Shown one piece after another: positions 1-10,875 of a stretch of 64,000 bases of DNA. Location: assembly GCA_963575745.1 (NCBI GenBank), contig CAUYUJ010010513.1:27379-91378 (forward strand). Reading direction: 5' to 3'. The notes under the pieces were generated by a model, which had not been told where the DNA came from, did no database searches, and was given only the letters and a program-made list of their open reading frames with translations. Numbering within the stretch: position 1 is the stretch's first letter; each line of letters opens with the position of its first letter. Both the position numbers and the translations under genes were made by a program. This DNA is from Prorocentrum cordatum (taxonomy: Eukaryota; Sar; Dinophyceae; Prorocentrales; Prorocentraceae).

Positions 1-490
1 ACCCGCGTTCTGTTCCACATCGTATGGTCCCATGCGGCCCCGCCGCCGGGCCGATTCCTCGGTAATATGGGCGCCTCCCGGCGCCGGGTGGCGCTGGGAA
101 AATGAGCTGCGTGAGCCGATTCTCTGCCCTGCCCTCTGCTGTCCCCCCTTTCCTCCCCCCCCGTGTGGCGAACGAACAGCACGCACCCATGCCCACAGGT
201 GGGGCGGAGGGGGCTGTGGGTGCGTGCTGTCGGATGGGGTCCCCCGCTCGAACAGGAGCGCCCCCCCAGGGACCCGACAGCCCGCACCCATACCCGTGGC
301 CAGTCCTCCCCCCAACGTTCCCCCGATGGGCATGGGCGTGTCTTGTTCGTCCGCCACCGTGGGCGTCGACGTGGCGGCCACGGGCGGCGAAGCCTCGGCG
401 GACCCCCCCCCCCGAAGTGGGCGGCAGCGGAGCGGCCGCGAGGCGGCCGCGGGCGGCGGCGCGGCGAGGCCTCGGGAGGCCCCACATCAG
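1..490. other. GC-rich sequence with no supported gene
   Basis: Open frames exist in several phases but they are Pro/Arg/Gly-rich, overlap each other and show no domain. This is what GC-rich noncoding DNA produces. I see nothing else here. Confidence 0.5.
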
Positions 491-661
491 GAGGGGAAAA
501 AACACACACAGGCACCATGAATCGTCCACTCCCAGGAGAATATGGGAAACTCTGGGAAGTGGGGGGGGAAGACAAAAACTCAGGAAAGTGTGGGAACATG
601 TGGGGAACCTTTTTCTTCGTGTGCATCTATTTGTGTGCCCCAGGGCCCCTTCACTACGGGT
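491..661 (+). repeat. Dispersed short element, family F2, copy 1
   Basis: About 170 bp running from GAGGGGAAAAAACACACACA to GTGTGCCCCAGGGCCCCTT. The same ordered blocks (AGGAGGGGAAA, CACACAGACACAAT, GGGAAGTGGGGGGGAAGAC, TTTGTGTGTCCTGGGGCCCCTT) recur on the plus strand near 10.9, 19.2, 48.2, 49.9 and 52.8 kb. The two ends are only weakly complementary to each other. No coding capacity. A MITE-like or SINE-like element is possible; the class is undetermined. Confidence 0.75.
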
Positions 662-825
662 GGGCGGCAGCGAGGCGGCCTTTGAGGCGGTCACGAAGCG
701 GCGGCGCGGCGAAGCCTCGGCGGACCCGTCCGTTTCCGAGGTGGTCGAATCCCACCGGCCCTTGAGGGCGTCGGTGGTCTAAGAGAGCTTCCTCCTCCAA
801 CCCCCATTCTTTCCCTTCGGGGAGG

Positions 826-880
826 GGTTTACCCCTCCCCTTACCCCTCCCCTTACCCCTCCCCTTACCCCCCCCCCCTT
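826..880 (-). repeat. TTACCCCTCCCC tandem repeat, G-quadruplex-capable on the minus strand
   Basis: Four to five copies of a CCCCTTACCCCT-type unit, followed by a C run. The minus strand reads as repeated GGGG runs separated by TAA or A, a classical G-quadruplex pattern. Confidence 0.7.
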
Positions 881-1134
881 CGGCCCAGCCGTTTCCGAAG
901 TGGTCGAACTTCGAAGGAGAAACAACGCCATGAAGCCATGAAACACAAGCTTCTGGCGCTCCGCGCGGATCTCTCGGATCCGCGCCCGGGCCCCCTGGCG
1001 GCGCCTCCGGCGCCGCCTCAGAGCGCGCCAGGGATGGGGAGCCCCGCGCGGATCCAAGAATTCCGCGCGGAGCGCCGAAAGTGTATGTTTATGTAGTTTT
1101 CCTTCTTCCAAAACTGTTAGCCAGCGCGGACCCC

Positions 1135-1389
1135 AAACAGGCGGTGCACAGCAATGCAGCGTAATGCAACACAACACAAAGTAGCGCGACGCAGTGTAAA
1201 GCAACGCAGTGCGATTGCAAAGCAAATCAAAGCACTGCAAAGCCGTGCCATTCAACACAACGCAAATCGATGAAACGCCAAGCAAAACAGTGCCAACCAA
1301 TGCAACGCAAAGCAACGCAGTGCCAAACAGGGAACAGCAATGGAACTCAACGCAAAGCAACGCAAAGTAGTCCACAGCAAGGCTTAATC
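1135..1389. repeat. Degenerate pentanucleotide satellite (GCAAM)n
   Basis: The sequence can be cut every five bases into words such as TGCAA, AGCAA, CGCAA, CGCAG and TGCCA for roughly 250 bp. The phase is well kept although single units vary. It continues after the F8 insertion at about 1594-1660. Confidence 0.7.
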
Positions 1390-1593
1390 TGTTCCACCCT
1401 ACTTTAGCCTTGATCACCAGAAATCAGTTCGAGCACCATAAAACAGTACCGAAACTCGAGGGTTTTCACGTGTCGGGCCCTGGGAGACACTCGTCCGACA
1501 CTGTGTCGACACTGTTTTGGCACTCTTTCGACACTTTTCCGGGTGCTCGAAAGTGTTACTGGGATGTGGTCTTTGAGTGCGATGGGCGCAACA
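1390..1593 (+). repeat. Dispersed short element, family F8, copy 1
   Basis: About 204 bp, from TGTTCCACCCTACTTTAG to GGGATGTGGTCTTT...GGGCGCAACA. A clear inverted-orientation relative lies at 53745-53945. The ends form a short imperfect inverted repeat (TGTTCCACCC against TGTTGCGCCC). The copy interrupts the pentanucleotide satellite, which resumes downstream, so it reads as an insertion. Confidence 0.7.
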
Positions 1594-1860
1594 TGAAGCA
1601 AGGCAAATCTCTGTCACGCGGTGCACAGCAGCGTAACGCAGTGCAGCGTAAGGCAGGCCCAGGCGGCGACGGGGCGGCGACGGCGACCACGTAGCCACGA
1701 GGCCGACGAGCTTGCCCAGAGCGACGGGGGCGGCGACGGCGGCCGCACAGCCGCCAGGCCGGCGGGCAGGCCCGGAGGACGGGCGGCGACGAGGCGGCGA
1801 CCGGGCGGCGACAGCGACCACATAGCCGCCAACATACAGTGCCGTTTTTAACACATGCTC
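1594..1860. repeat. Satellite remainder and GGCGAC-rich repeats
   Basis: The pentanucleotide satellite resumes to about 1660. It is followed by imperfect GGCGACGG/GCCGCC repeats to about 1830. No gene is visible. Confidence 0.5.
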
Positions 1861-2117
1861 CGCGTGCGGATCATGTATTAAAAATGCAGGGATTTAGTAT
1901 TAAACAACGATGAGTTCATGCATACATTCATTCATAGATTAGTCATGTATTCAAATCTTATGATTTTAGAAATCCGATGTATAAAAAACTGCCAGGTAGC
2001 CTTCATACCGACGGGCTGGCCCAGTTCTTGAGAAACAGAGTAAGCCAAACCCCCCAAAAGCAAACACTGCTTGTTGGACAAGAGCCCCTGGGTGCTATGT
2101 CAGGGCTTTGAGGAGCG

Positions 2118-2560
2118 TTGCCCCGTCAGGGGGCCGAGTCATCGCTCCTTCGAGCTCTCTTGAGGCGCTCTTGGGGCGCTCTTGGGGCGCTCTTGGGCGC
2201 TCTTGGGCTCTATTTGGGCCGTCTTGAAGCCGTCGTGGGCTCCTCTCGGGGTTCTTCTGGCCCATCTTGGAACTATCTTAAAGCTTCGAATGCTCATCGG
2301 GAGCGAAAGCATGACCAGGCAAGCACATTGAAGTACACATTGTGTGTGATCGAAAATTGTCCCTCGATGCCTTCTGTGGGAAGCTCCCTGGCCCGCTGGG
2401 GCCACCTTGGAGCAGTCTTGGGGCCTCCGTGGAGGCATGCTGTAAGCCATCTTGGGATATACTGGGCCATGGTGGATGCCATCGTGGCTTATCAGGGGCC
2501 ATCTCGGAGCCATCCGGGCCAGCTTGGGCGCGAAGTCCTCCGCCCAGACCCGGGGTATGG
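2118..2560. repeat. Degenerate satellite with a 10-11 bp period
   Basis: Words of the type GCGCTCTTGGG, GCCATCTTGGG and GCCGTCTTGAAG recur every 10-11 bases. It is cleanest at 2160-2220 and 2390-2540. Related tracts lie at 60290-60550 and 62080-62480. Overlapping frames here are translations of the repeat. Confidence 0.55.
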
Positions 2561-2599
2561 GGTAGGGGGAGGGTTAGCCCCTCCACGAAAGGGAATCAC

Positions 2600-3419
2600 G
2601 TGATCAGCTGACCAAGCTCGCCAAACCACCTATGTGCAGAGTGCTGGCGGGATTAAGCTTTCCTTGCCGTTGTTCAGAGCGTTATCAGGTGCAACCATTT
2701 CGCTAATCGTCTTAAAGTCGTGAGCTCTTGGCCATCTTCAATGTCCAATCGAGTTGACCTGTTGGCAGCTGTTGCAATTGGAGCTATGCCCCGAGCATCC
2801 AAATCATAATGAATAGGGATAGCAGGGCGAGTGGTTCGAGGGACGATGTGCTGCCAGCACTGCACAAGAGCTTGTTAGTGCCAGTCGCAGTTTGGTGCCC
2901 TGACTGCCTTGCAGTCGCAACAGAGTCGGCCTGCAGTCCGGAGGCGACATGGGGTGGCAGCAGACCATCCCGAACTGCTTAGCAGCGGTAGTAGCGGGCC
3001 TTGCAGTGATGCCTTCAGTAAGACCCTTGCTTCTGGCTGGTGCGTGGGCTGGATTGCGTCCCTTCCGCAGCCCTCAGCATCAGGCAGCAAGGTGCCATTC
3101 TTCTGCGGAAGGCCGGCGGTCGTAGGCCGCCGCTTGGCTTCTAGTCGCAGACGGTTGAGCTGCATCGGATCAGGTGCCTCTCGACGCCTCCTCTTGCATG
3201 CGAATATAAGACTTCTTCCTTGGCATCCCGATCTGCGGGAGGGGTGCGGTGTGATGTGCCCCGAGTGGGGCGTTTAACTGGTTCGGCTTGCTACGGACGG
3301 CTACCTGAACAGATGGCCTCGAATTGGATCACGATACGCATCAAACTTACCCATGCCGTCTGGATTGACTGGTCCATTGTTTGGACCTACTCGGAACCAG
3401 CCATACGGGCGATCACGGT
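2600..3419. other. Low-repeat sequence, no supported gene
   Basis: Mixed-composition sequence with short frames on both strands (longest about 120 codons) that match nothing I recognise. An exon of an intron-rich gene cannot be excluded. Confidence 0.4.
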
Positions 3420-3690
3420 TGGATAATCAGCCGCGTATCAGTTCGGTTGTTATGCCAGGCCCTGGGCAGGGTCCAATTCGATCCGATCGATCCGACTCGA
3501 TGGCGATTCCAGTTGGCCCGATCCGATTCGATTCCGATATTCCGACGATCCGATGTGGCCTGATGCTTGCATGGCGCTGTCGTGCATCCTGTCGCGGCCA
3601 ATCCGATTCGATTTCGACTTCGTGCAGATGCATTCCTATCCGACTTACGTTTCGAGCCGATCCGATTTATCGATTGGGTGCTGACAGCTC
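3420..3690. repeat. Degenerate GATCCGATTCGA satellite
   Basis: GATCCGAT, GATTCGAT and CGATCCGA words are repeated many times with shifting spacing. No coding signal. Ordinary sequence follows to about 4470, with nothing I can assign apart from a purine-rich GGA/GGGGA stretch from 4440 to 4630. Confidence 0.55.
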
Positions 3691-4964
3691 CTGGGGGTGG
3701 GTCCGCTGTTGCAAGCCGTTTCGCGCCCTGCTGCGCTCTGCGCGTCAGGCTTTCGCGCGCAGCGCGCGGTTTTTCGCGCGCCCTGGACTGTGAGGCGCCT
3801 CCTGCAGAGGCGTCGCAGAGCGTCCTACGCCGACCAGGCCTCCCGAGGGGGCGAGGGGTGCTAACGCGGCCAAATCAGCGCCTGATCATGTTGATCATTC
3901 AGGAGCGAGCGAACATTGCACGTGCGCGTGACCAGAACACGCAGGGCCTCATGATGGAGCCAGTGGGAATGACACTATAGTCTTCATATGGCGCGGCTAC
4001 ACTAGGTTAGCTAAGCTGTCGAATCCATTCGCCGTGTGAGTATGCGTAATTTGATGCTGTAAATCTTTGAAGCTGAACGTTGTATCATCATGTGGCGTTG
4101 CTTACCGCATAGGCGCAGGTGAACGGCTTTGACCTTTGCTTGTCTCTAATGCCACTAGCACGATTCGACGCAAACGTCTGGCTTCGCGCAATGATTCAAT
4201 GTTTGCACCGTTCGTCAACATCCCTCCGTAACTTTGGATGACCCATTCGGGTCGAGGGAGGGGGGGATGGGTAGGTAGAATTGCCAGACGGAGTGGCAAA
4301 AAGGAACGTCAGGTTGCCCACCGCTGCCTGGGTCAAATTCGATGCGTTACATTTCAGCGAAGCGTCTTACAGCACACGCACAAACGAACATTCCGTGTTC
4401 TTGCCATCGCAGTGCATACATGTGATTTAATTGATTTTGCGGGGGGAAAGAGGGGCGAGGATGGAGGAGGAGGTGGATGATGAGGATGAGTGGATGAAGG
4501 AGGAGAGCGAGGGGGAGGCTTAGGGGGGGAGGGAGAATGGGTGGAACGGAAGGGTGGGATCGGGGGAGGGGCAACGAGGGGCTGGGAAAGGCGGTCGGGG
4601 ACCGAGGAGGGGGGGCTGGGGCAGACGGAGATAGTGGGCGTTGTTTGTTCTTGTTTTTTTGTTTTCTGGTTTTTGTTGTTGCTGCTGTCTAGCACTCGCA
4701 TCAGCATTTCCGCTGAGGGGGCTTTATCTCGCGCAGAAAGCATCGCCACGCGCTAAGTTCCGAGGTTCGGCCCTGCTTCCAGCTGTCCCCAGCCTGGCTG
4801 TTTTTTCGATGCTGGGATTTATCCATATTGACTGCCTGTGAATCCGATCTTCCTGGCCCTCGGGAGCCGGTGGATGTGGATGTGTTCGGGCTCCCTGAGG
4901 TCCGAATCTATCCGCCGCCCCCCGGGGACCCAGGACGTGGGTTCCCAGACGTGCATGTTTTTCC

Positions 4965-5148
4965 AGGCCTCCTGGATGGGGCCGGAGTAGATGGGGTCGG
5001 AGGATCGCGCCGCATCGCCGATGCATCGGCGATGCGGCTCGATTTGGAGCCCGATTCTCTTCACGCCGACGTCGCCGATGAGTCGCCGACGTCGGCGATG
5101 TGGCGCGATCCTCCGACCCCATCTACCCGGCCCTCATCTAGGAGGCCT
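4965..5148 (+). repeat. Long-TIR foldback element, family F3, copy 1
   Basis: 184 bp that is nearly one inverted repeat. The left arm runs AGGCCTCC...GATGGGGTCGGAGGATCGCG and the right arm CGCGATCCTCCGACCCCATC...GGAGGCCT. Each arm holds a smaller palindrome, GCATCGCCGATGCATCGGCG. Other copies are at 7809, 50946 and 55688, and a solo right end lies at 5478-5519. Noncoding, MITE-like. Confidence 0.85.
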
Positions 5149-5929
5149 CTAGTTCTGGTTTTTCTCAATCCGACCCGTTCCCCAGGGACGCTTTTCATAC
5201 CGAGTGGTTTCTTGACGGTCCCGAGGCCCAGGAAGGGACCCCAGAGGCCTAAGATATGGAAAACCCTTCCGTCGTGTTTTTTTCACGACGCGAGGGGAGA
5301 GCATGCTACGCATGTAGTGGCATCGATGAAAACATGGTGAATTGATTTGCTGTGGTGAAGCGGCTACGATGCCCACCTGGGAGACCGCTATGTTGCAGAT
5401 CTCTGGCCCCGAACCGCGTTGCAGAATATTCAGCGCGGAGGCCCATTCTGAGCGCGTTCCCCCCAAAGCGAACCTTCCTTCGACCCCATCTGCCCGGACC
5501 CCATCTAGGAGGCCTCTAGTCCCCGACTCCACCTGGCCGTGGTGGGCCCTGGCTGCCAAGCGTCGCTCGAGTCTCTCGGGCGTCCTCGTCGCTTCTCGGC
5601 GGCTGTCCAGTCCAGCAGCTCCGCCTCGCCGAGAGAGCGTTCCGGGGAGGTCCGGATCGTCCCGAAAAGCCGCCAGAGACCCGAGTTGCGGCCCGGAACC
5701 CCCTCCCCCCGCGCTCCCCCCCCCTCTCCCCCCGTCGGATCGGATGTCAGACCCCCAGGAGAAGGGGGACGGCCGGGGAGGGGGACAGCCCATCATCTCA
5801 CGCTCAGCCACGCGCAGATGGGGGATAGGAGGGAGGGGGAAGGCTTCTTGGAAGCACCCCTGCTTCTTAGAAGGCCCCGGCCTTGTCTATATATGTGTAA
5901 GGCTCGGGGCTCAAGAGACGGGGGTCAAT
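5149..5929. other. No supported gene; solo F3 end at 5478-5519
   Basis: Frames on both strands of up to 220 codons overlap one another and are Pro/Ser/Arg-rich. The only structure I can support is the solo F3 right end, which ends in ATCTAGGAGGCCTCTAG. Confidence 0.45.
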
Positions 5930-6110
5930 GCAAACGGGGGTCAGCCAGAGCGCCGGATCTTGTAGGATCCTGCAGGGCCAGGGGCGCAATGACCCGGGTT
6001 TGGGTGCGGGATCCTGCAGGATGTTGCAGGATCCTTCGCATTGACCCGGGTTTGGGTGCAGGATCTTGCAGGATCTTGCAGGATTTTGCAAGGCCTGGCT
6101 GACCTGGGTT
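5930..6110. repeat. GACCCGGGTTTGGGTGC / TGCAGGATC tandem repeat
   Basis: About three imperfect copies of a block joining GACCCGGGTTTGGGTGC to runs of TGCAGGATC. The preceding segment (GGCTCGGGGCTCAAG...GGGGGTCAGC) is also present at 9957-10003, followed by unrelated sequence, so it is dispersed. Confidence 0.6.
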
Positions 6111-6359
6111 TGGATTGACCCGGGTCAGAAGATCCCCGACAGGCAGCCGCCTTCTGAGAAGCGGCCTGCCTCTAAGAAGCCTCCCCCCCTCCCCCTTACC
6201 CCCCTCTGCGCGCTGCCAGCACACGCTTGTGCACCCCTGGCAAGCGGGGGTCGGCGGGTCCGTTCCCAACGCCTGCCGAGGTCCCCGAATCTCGATCCCC
6301 TGGCCGTTGGTCACGGATGAAAATCCCCGCCTCTCACCTGTCGGCGGCGCGCCGGGGGG

Positions 6360-6520
6360 AGGGAAGTGAGAGGGGGCGGGCCTTCTCTGAAGGCTCCGAA
6401 GTCCCCCGGCCTTCTGAGAAGTTTTCTGAGCCTTCCCCGAAGACGCAGGAAACCTCTCAGAAGGCGCCAGGGCTTCTGAGGAAGCTCGCCGCTCTCCGAG
6501 AAGGCCTTTCTCTTCTCATT
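6360..6520. repeat. CTTCTNAGAAG-rich palindromic word cluster
   Basis: Many copies of GGCCTTCTGAGAAG and related words (CTTCTCAGAAG, CTCTCAGAAGGC). Similar clusters occur near 9740-9830, 10380-10640, 22800-22990 and 63740-63820. The repeated palindromic word suggests scattered remnants of one element family. Confidence 0.4.
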
Positions 6521-6679
6521 ATCCCCCCTCGCTCGCCGCCAAATGGATGAATCTACGCCTTTCACCTGGGTGCTTCCATGGTTGTCCCTCCGGCTCTCCT
6601 TGTGCGCCCCCAGCGCCAGTGAGACCAGACAAGGGCCTCTTTTCCCCATTGAGCGTCCCTTCCGGTAGCAGCTCAACCC

Positions 6680-6826
6680 GAGGCATAAGATCGAGGTCGT
6701 TTCGGGGAGGGTACCCTTATGTTCTTCGTGTTTGTTGGATGGTCTGGTGCATCCAGGGGAGGACACCCTTGGATGCTCCATGTGTTTTGGCCAACGGAGG
6801 GTCTCATGTTCTTGAGGGATGTTCTT
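6680..6826 (+). repeat. Dispersed repeat, family F12, copy 1
   Basis: Shares ordered blocks with 10692-10848: AGATCGAGGTCG, TTCGGGGAGGGT, TCTTCGTG, GGTGCATCC, CCTTGGATG and CGGAGGGTCTC. Divergence is considerable, the ends are not sharply defined, and no protein is evident. Confidence 0.6.
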
Positions 6827-6862
6827 CCGTCCTATGCCCGACTGTAGCAGCTCGATCGTGTA

Positions 6863-7038
6863 CAGTGGAGGCCCACGCCAAGAAACACCCTGCTTGCCTC
6901 CAGGGTGCCCTTGGTCTCTTGGGTTTTGATGGTCTCGCTATGGCGAGCGCGACGCTCCCCAACCACACATCCATGGACGTCCTGGGGTCTCATGATTGGG
7001 TTTCCTGTGGAAGATTTCCTGTGGTCGGGCCTCCACTG
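6863..7038 (+). repeat. TIR element, family F6, copy 1, with flanking direct repeats
   Basis: About 176 bp with inverted ends CAGTGGAGGCCC...GGGCCTCCACTG. It is flanked by a near-identical direct repeat beginning CCGACTGTAGCAG at 6838-6862 and 7044-7067, the pattern expected for a target duplication. A second copy lies at 9519-9694. Confidence 0.75.
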
Positions 7039-7080
7039 CAGGTCCGACTGTAGCAGTTCGATCGTATATGCGGTCGAGGG

Positions 7081-7170
7081 GGGAGGAGGAGGAGGAGGAG
7101 GAGGAGGAGGAGGAGGAGGAGGAGGAGGAGGAGGAGGAGGAGGAGAGGAGGAGGAGGAGGAGGGGGAGGG
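7081..7170. repeat. (GGA)n microsatellite
   Basis: Thirty or so GGA/GAG triplets with few interruptions. Poly-Gly, poly-Glu and poly-Ser frames across it are artefacts of the repeat. Confidence 0.95.
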
Positions 7171-7630
7171 GGGATGCATCGGGAGGCGGGGGGGGGGGGG
7201 ATGGGGCGGGCCGTGTGTTGCGCGCTGTGCTGGCCTCGGGCCTCGCAGTCTTGGCGGCCTGGCGCGCCCCCCTGGAGCCTTCCTGGGGCGGTCTGGCCCT
7301 GCTCGGCTCTCCTTGTGGGCACACTCGGTGGCGGCCAAGAGGGGGGTGACGACCAGAGGGGGGGGTGGATAGCATGGAGGGGGCCATGATATCTCCCCAG
7401 ATCTCATGGCGCCTCTTCTTGCTTCCTCACGCCCCTGGCCCCCGCCTCGGGCCGCGCACGTGCCGCTGGCCACGATGGACGCTCTCCTCTTTGGCCGCCC
7501 CCGATGTATACACGTAGATAGGCCAGCGGCAAAGGCTGCTGGCCGCAGCCTTGGCAGCACCACCCTCCGGGTGCTGACGGAAGCGGTCCCGTCCAGAGGC
7601 GCCCCCACGGCTGCCAGGGAGGGATCCACC

Positions 7631-7776
7631 CCTGACCTTCCAGGAGGGCTAAAAAATAGCACGCGACTTAAAAACCTATCCCAGAGCTATTCTGTGTCTT
7701 GGTTTTAGGCTGTTTCGTTCAATTGTTTAGGTTTTTAGGCCTCCCGTGCTAAAAAATAGCTCTCTGGAAGGTCAGG
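7631..7776 (+). repeat. TIR element, family F4, copy 1
   Basis: 146 bp bounded by CCTGACCTTCCAG and CTGGAAGGTCAGG. Just inside each end is a palindromic GCTAAAAAATAGC block, and then GGTTTTTAGGC-type A/T-rich sequence. An inverted-orientation copy is at 21639-21788. Strikingly A/T-rich against its GC-rich flanks. Noncoding MITE-like element. Confidence 0.85.
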
Positions 7777-7808
7777 GACTGTGTGGGCCCCGGTGTGGCT
7801 CTGCTCCG

Positions 7809-8027
7809 GGCCTCCCAAGAGGGGCCGGAGCAGACGGGGTCTCGGAGGCTCGTGCCGCATCGCCAGTGCATCGGCGATGAGGCTTCATGTTGAGTCCGAT
7901 CGTCTCCACGCCGACGTCACCGATGCACCGATGCATCCCCGACGTCGTTGGTGCATTGCTGATGCATCGGCGATGCGGCGCGATCCTTCGACCCACTCTG
8001 CTCCGACTCCATTTTGGAGTCCTCTAC
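7809..8027 (+). repeat. Long-TIR foldback element, family F3, copy 2
   Basis: A diverged copy of the element at 4965. It keeps GGGGCCGGAGCAGACGGGG on the left, CGGCGATGCGGCGCGATCC on the right, and the inner GATGCATCGGCGATG palindromes. It is slightly longer in the middle. Confidence 0.8.
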
Positions 8028-8240
8028 AGTCGTGAAAGCACATTTCATCGAGGGGTCCCGTCTCACTTGGCAGAGCGAAGTTTTCATTTCTGCTCTGGGG
8101 GGCTCAGTTTCGGTGAGCTCTCGCTGCCCACCCGCTTGCTTTAGGTGAAGGGGGCCCGGCCCAGTGGGTGGCCCCCCAAGGCTCCGATGTGGCCTAGGAG
8201 CTGGGGGCGCCTCGTGCCAGAGACACCAGGTCGGGCAGTA

Positions 8241-8284
8241 GGAGCAGGAGGAGGAGGAGGAGGAGGAGGAGGAGGAGGAGGAGG
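8241..8284. repeat. (GGA)n microsatellite
   Basis: About 14 GGA units, preceded by AGGAGCAGGAG. Confidence 0.9.
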
Positions 8285-8638
8285 ACCAGTGTAAACTCAA
8301 GAGTCATCAACGATGTTGGAATTAACCCTCCCTCCAAGCTCCCTCTTCATAGGCCCCTACAACGGTTCATTTCCATTGAGGGAACTGCTTCGTTGGAAGA
8401 CAACCGTTTGAAGATCCTGAAGCACGCCAAAACATTGTTCTCGGGATTTCAACGCCACGGATCAACCTGACTGCTGCGTCTTGACGATCCGGAATCGTGC
8501 CAGAGCGCCGTTATTGGGACTTCAACACCGCGAATCAACATAACTGCTGCACCCGCATAATCCAGAATGCTTCCAGACCGCCATTTCTGGTACGTTCATC
8601 ATGAGAAGCAGTGAAACTCCTTGATTTTAAAAACTGAT

Positions 8639-9042
8639 GTGCGCGTTGCAAAGGCGAGAGCCACATTGTGAAAAGGAACCGCCCTCAATACGTGAAACTC
8701 TTGCTAATTGTTAAAAGGAATGTGCGCGGCGCTCAGGCGAGAGCAACATTTTGAAAAGGCACCGCCCTCAATCCGTGAAACTCTTGCAAATGTTTGAAAT
8801 GAATGTGCGCGGCGCTCAGGCGAGAGCCACATTTTGAAAAGGAACGCCCTCAATACGTGAAATTCTTGTAAATCGTTAAAACGAATGTGCGCGGCGCGAA
8901 GACGAGAGCCACAATTTGAAAACGACCTTCCCTGAATCCGTGAAGCTCTCTTGCAAATGGTTAAAACGAATATGCGCGGCGTGAAGGCGAGAGCCACATT
9001 TTCAAAACGATCCGTCTTCAATAAGTGAAACACGGTCGTCAC
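8639..9042 (+). repeat. Minisatellite, five units of 82-85 bp
   Basis: Units begin GTGCGCGGCG at 8639, 8722, 8805, 8887 and 8972. Each continues with AGGCGAGAGCCACATTTTGA, then CCCTCAATACGTGAAACTC, then TTGCAAATGGTTAAAACGAA. Spacing is 83, 83, 82 and 85 bp, with about 10-20% divergence. A diverged single unit appears near 19850-19920. The long minus-strand frame across it follows the repeat and is not taken as a gene. Confidence 0.9.
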
Positions 9043-9156
9043 TTTTTAAGCTTCAGAGTCATACGTGGTGCGGAAGTCGCAGGCGAAACGTCTGGCCAGC
9101 CCTAAAAACTGGCCTCGGGGTGCGACAGGGAGAAATTATTCATAAGGAAGAGGAAT

Positions 9157-9387
9157 GGAGGAGGAGGAGGAGGAGGAGGAGGAGGAGGAGGAGGAGGAGG
9201 AGGAGGAGGGAGGAGGAGGAGGGAGGAGGAGGGGGGAGGGGGAGGGGGAGGGGGAGGGGGAGGGGGAGGGGGAGGGGAGGGGGAGGAGGAGGAGGAGGAG
9301 GAGGAGGAGGAGGAGGAGGAGGAGGAGGAGGAGGAGGAGGAGGAGGAGGAGGAGGAGGAGGAGGAGGAGGAGGAGGAGGAGGAGGAC
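9157..9387. repeat. (GGA)n / (GGGGGA)n microsatellite
   Basis: A 230-bp purine tract with a GGGGGA hexamer block (9236-9280) between two GGA blocks. Confidence 0.95.
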
Positions 9388-9518
9388 CAGGATAGTAGTT
9401 CCAGAGCTTCCCGGAACGCTCTCAGAGCGTTCCAGAGCGTGCTGCAACGGCCGTGGCCTCGGATGCATCTTCAGAGCTGTTGGACCTCAGAGTCCCCCGA
9501 TTTGTCTCGGCCCGATTA

Positions 9519-9694
9519 CAGTGGGAGCCCACGCCAAGAAACACCCTACTTGCCTCCAGGGTGCCCTGGGCTTCTGGGGGTTCGATGGTTTTGCGATGGA
9601 AAGCGTAACGTTCCCACACCAAACTCCATGGACGTCCTGGGGTCTCAGGGTTGGGTTTCTTGTGGAAGGCTTCTTGTGGTCGGGCCCCCCAATG
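9519..9694 (+). repeat. TIR element, family F6, copy 2
   Basis: Matches the element at 6863 over CCCACGCCAAGAAACACCCT, TTGCCTCCAGGGTGCCCT, CCATGGACGTCCTGGGGTCT and CTTGTGGTCGGGCC. Terminal CAGTGGG and the reciprocal end are degraded. Confidence 0.8.
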
Positions 9695-10691
9695 GAAGTT
9701 GGCGGCGCGCACATGGGGGTAGGGCGAGGGTTGCGGCCTTCTAAGCAGGCGGGGGAGCTTCTAAGGAGGCAGGGGCCTCCTTAGAAGCCGTCCTGGCTTC
9801 TAAGAAGCCGTCTAAGAAGCGCGCATCCTCAGAAATGGTGCGCGCCGCCCACTCATTATGGGGGTTGTCCACGCCTCGGTCGGCTCGGTGCCAGTGTCTG
9901 CGCGCGGCATCGGTCGGCTTCAGCGCGCAGGCACTTGAGCGGACCTCCCTCCTGCGGCTCGGGGCTCAAGTGACGAGGGTCAATGCAAACGGGGGTCAGT
10001 CAGGTCGTCTTTTTTTAATTCATTGTTTTGCCGATCGGCGCGGGCCCTCGCCCCCCCCCCTCCCCCCCCATGAGTAGATCTTGGTTGTTTTTTGGCGCCT
10101 GTTTCAGGCAGGTGGGGCTTCCCCCACAGGACGCACTGCTGCAAACAGTCGCACTAAGCAGAGGTCCAGAGCCAGACCCCCCTCCCCTTCCCCCTTCCGC
10201 CCAATGTCGAAACGCCGAATAAAAGAACGTTCACCAGAGCGCCAGATCTTGCGGGGTCCTGCCAGGATTCTGCCAGGGCAGTAGGCCCCCGAGCGTCGAC
10301 GGGGTTCGGCTCGGTCTGCTCGGCGGCGCCCTCGTCCGAGGGGGAGGCGTGAGGGGGGCGCCCTTCCGAGAGGGCAGCGGGTGGGTGTGTGGCTTCTCGG
10401 GAGGCGGGGGCCTTCTGCTCCGAGGGCCCCCGGGGCTTCCAAGGAAGGCCCTCCTGGAGTCCTGTCAGGATCTGGCCAGGCCAGCGGAGATCCCCGAGCG
10501 TCGACGAGGCTCGGCTCGGTCCGCTCGGCGGCGCCCCTCCGAGGGGGGGGGCGTGAGTGGGGCGGCCTGCCGACAAGGCAGGGGGGGGGGCTCTCAGACG
10601 GCAGGGGCCTTCTGCTCCGAGTCTCAGCGGGGGCCCCGGGGCCTCCAGGAAAGGCCCTCTTGGAGGCAACTCCCGGCCCTTCCCACGGTCG

Positions 10692-10848
10692 GACCGAGGT
10701 CCCAGATCGAGGTCGCTTCGGGGAGGGTGCCCCGAGGTTCTTCGTGCTCTTTCGTGGGCTGCTCTCGTGCATCCCTGGGGAGGGTGCCCTTGGATGTTCT
10801 GTGCGCTCTGGCCGGCGGAGGGTCTCGTGTTCTTGCGGGAAGCTCTCC
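10692..10848 (+). repeat. Dispersed repeat, family F12, copy 2
   Basis: Collinear with 6680-6826. It lies 28 bp upstream of an F2 copy. Confidence 0.6.
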
Positions 10849-10875
10849 TGCCCCAGGCTCAACGGTAAGAATGTC

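Noticed and set aside
826-880. Telomere-like repeat
   Set aside because: TTACCCCTCCCC is not a known telomere unit and is too short and internal.
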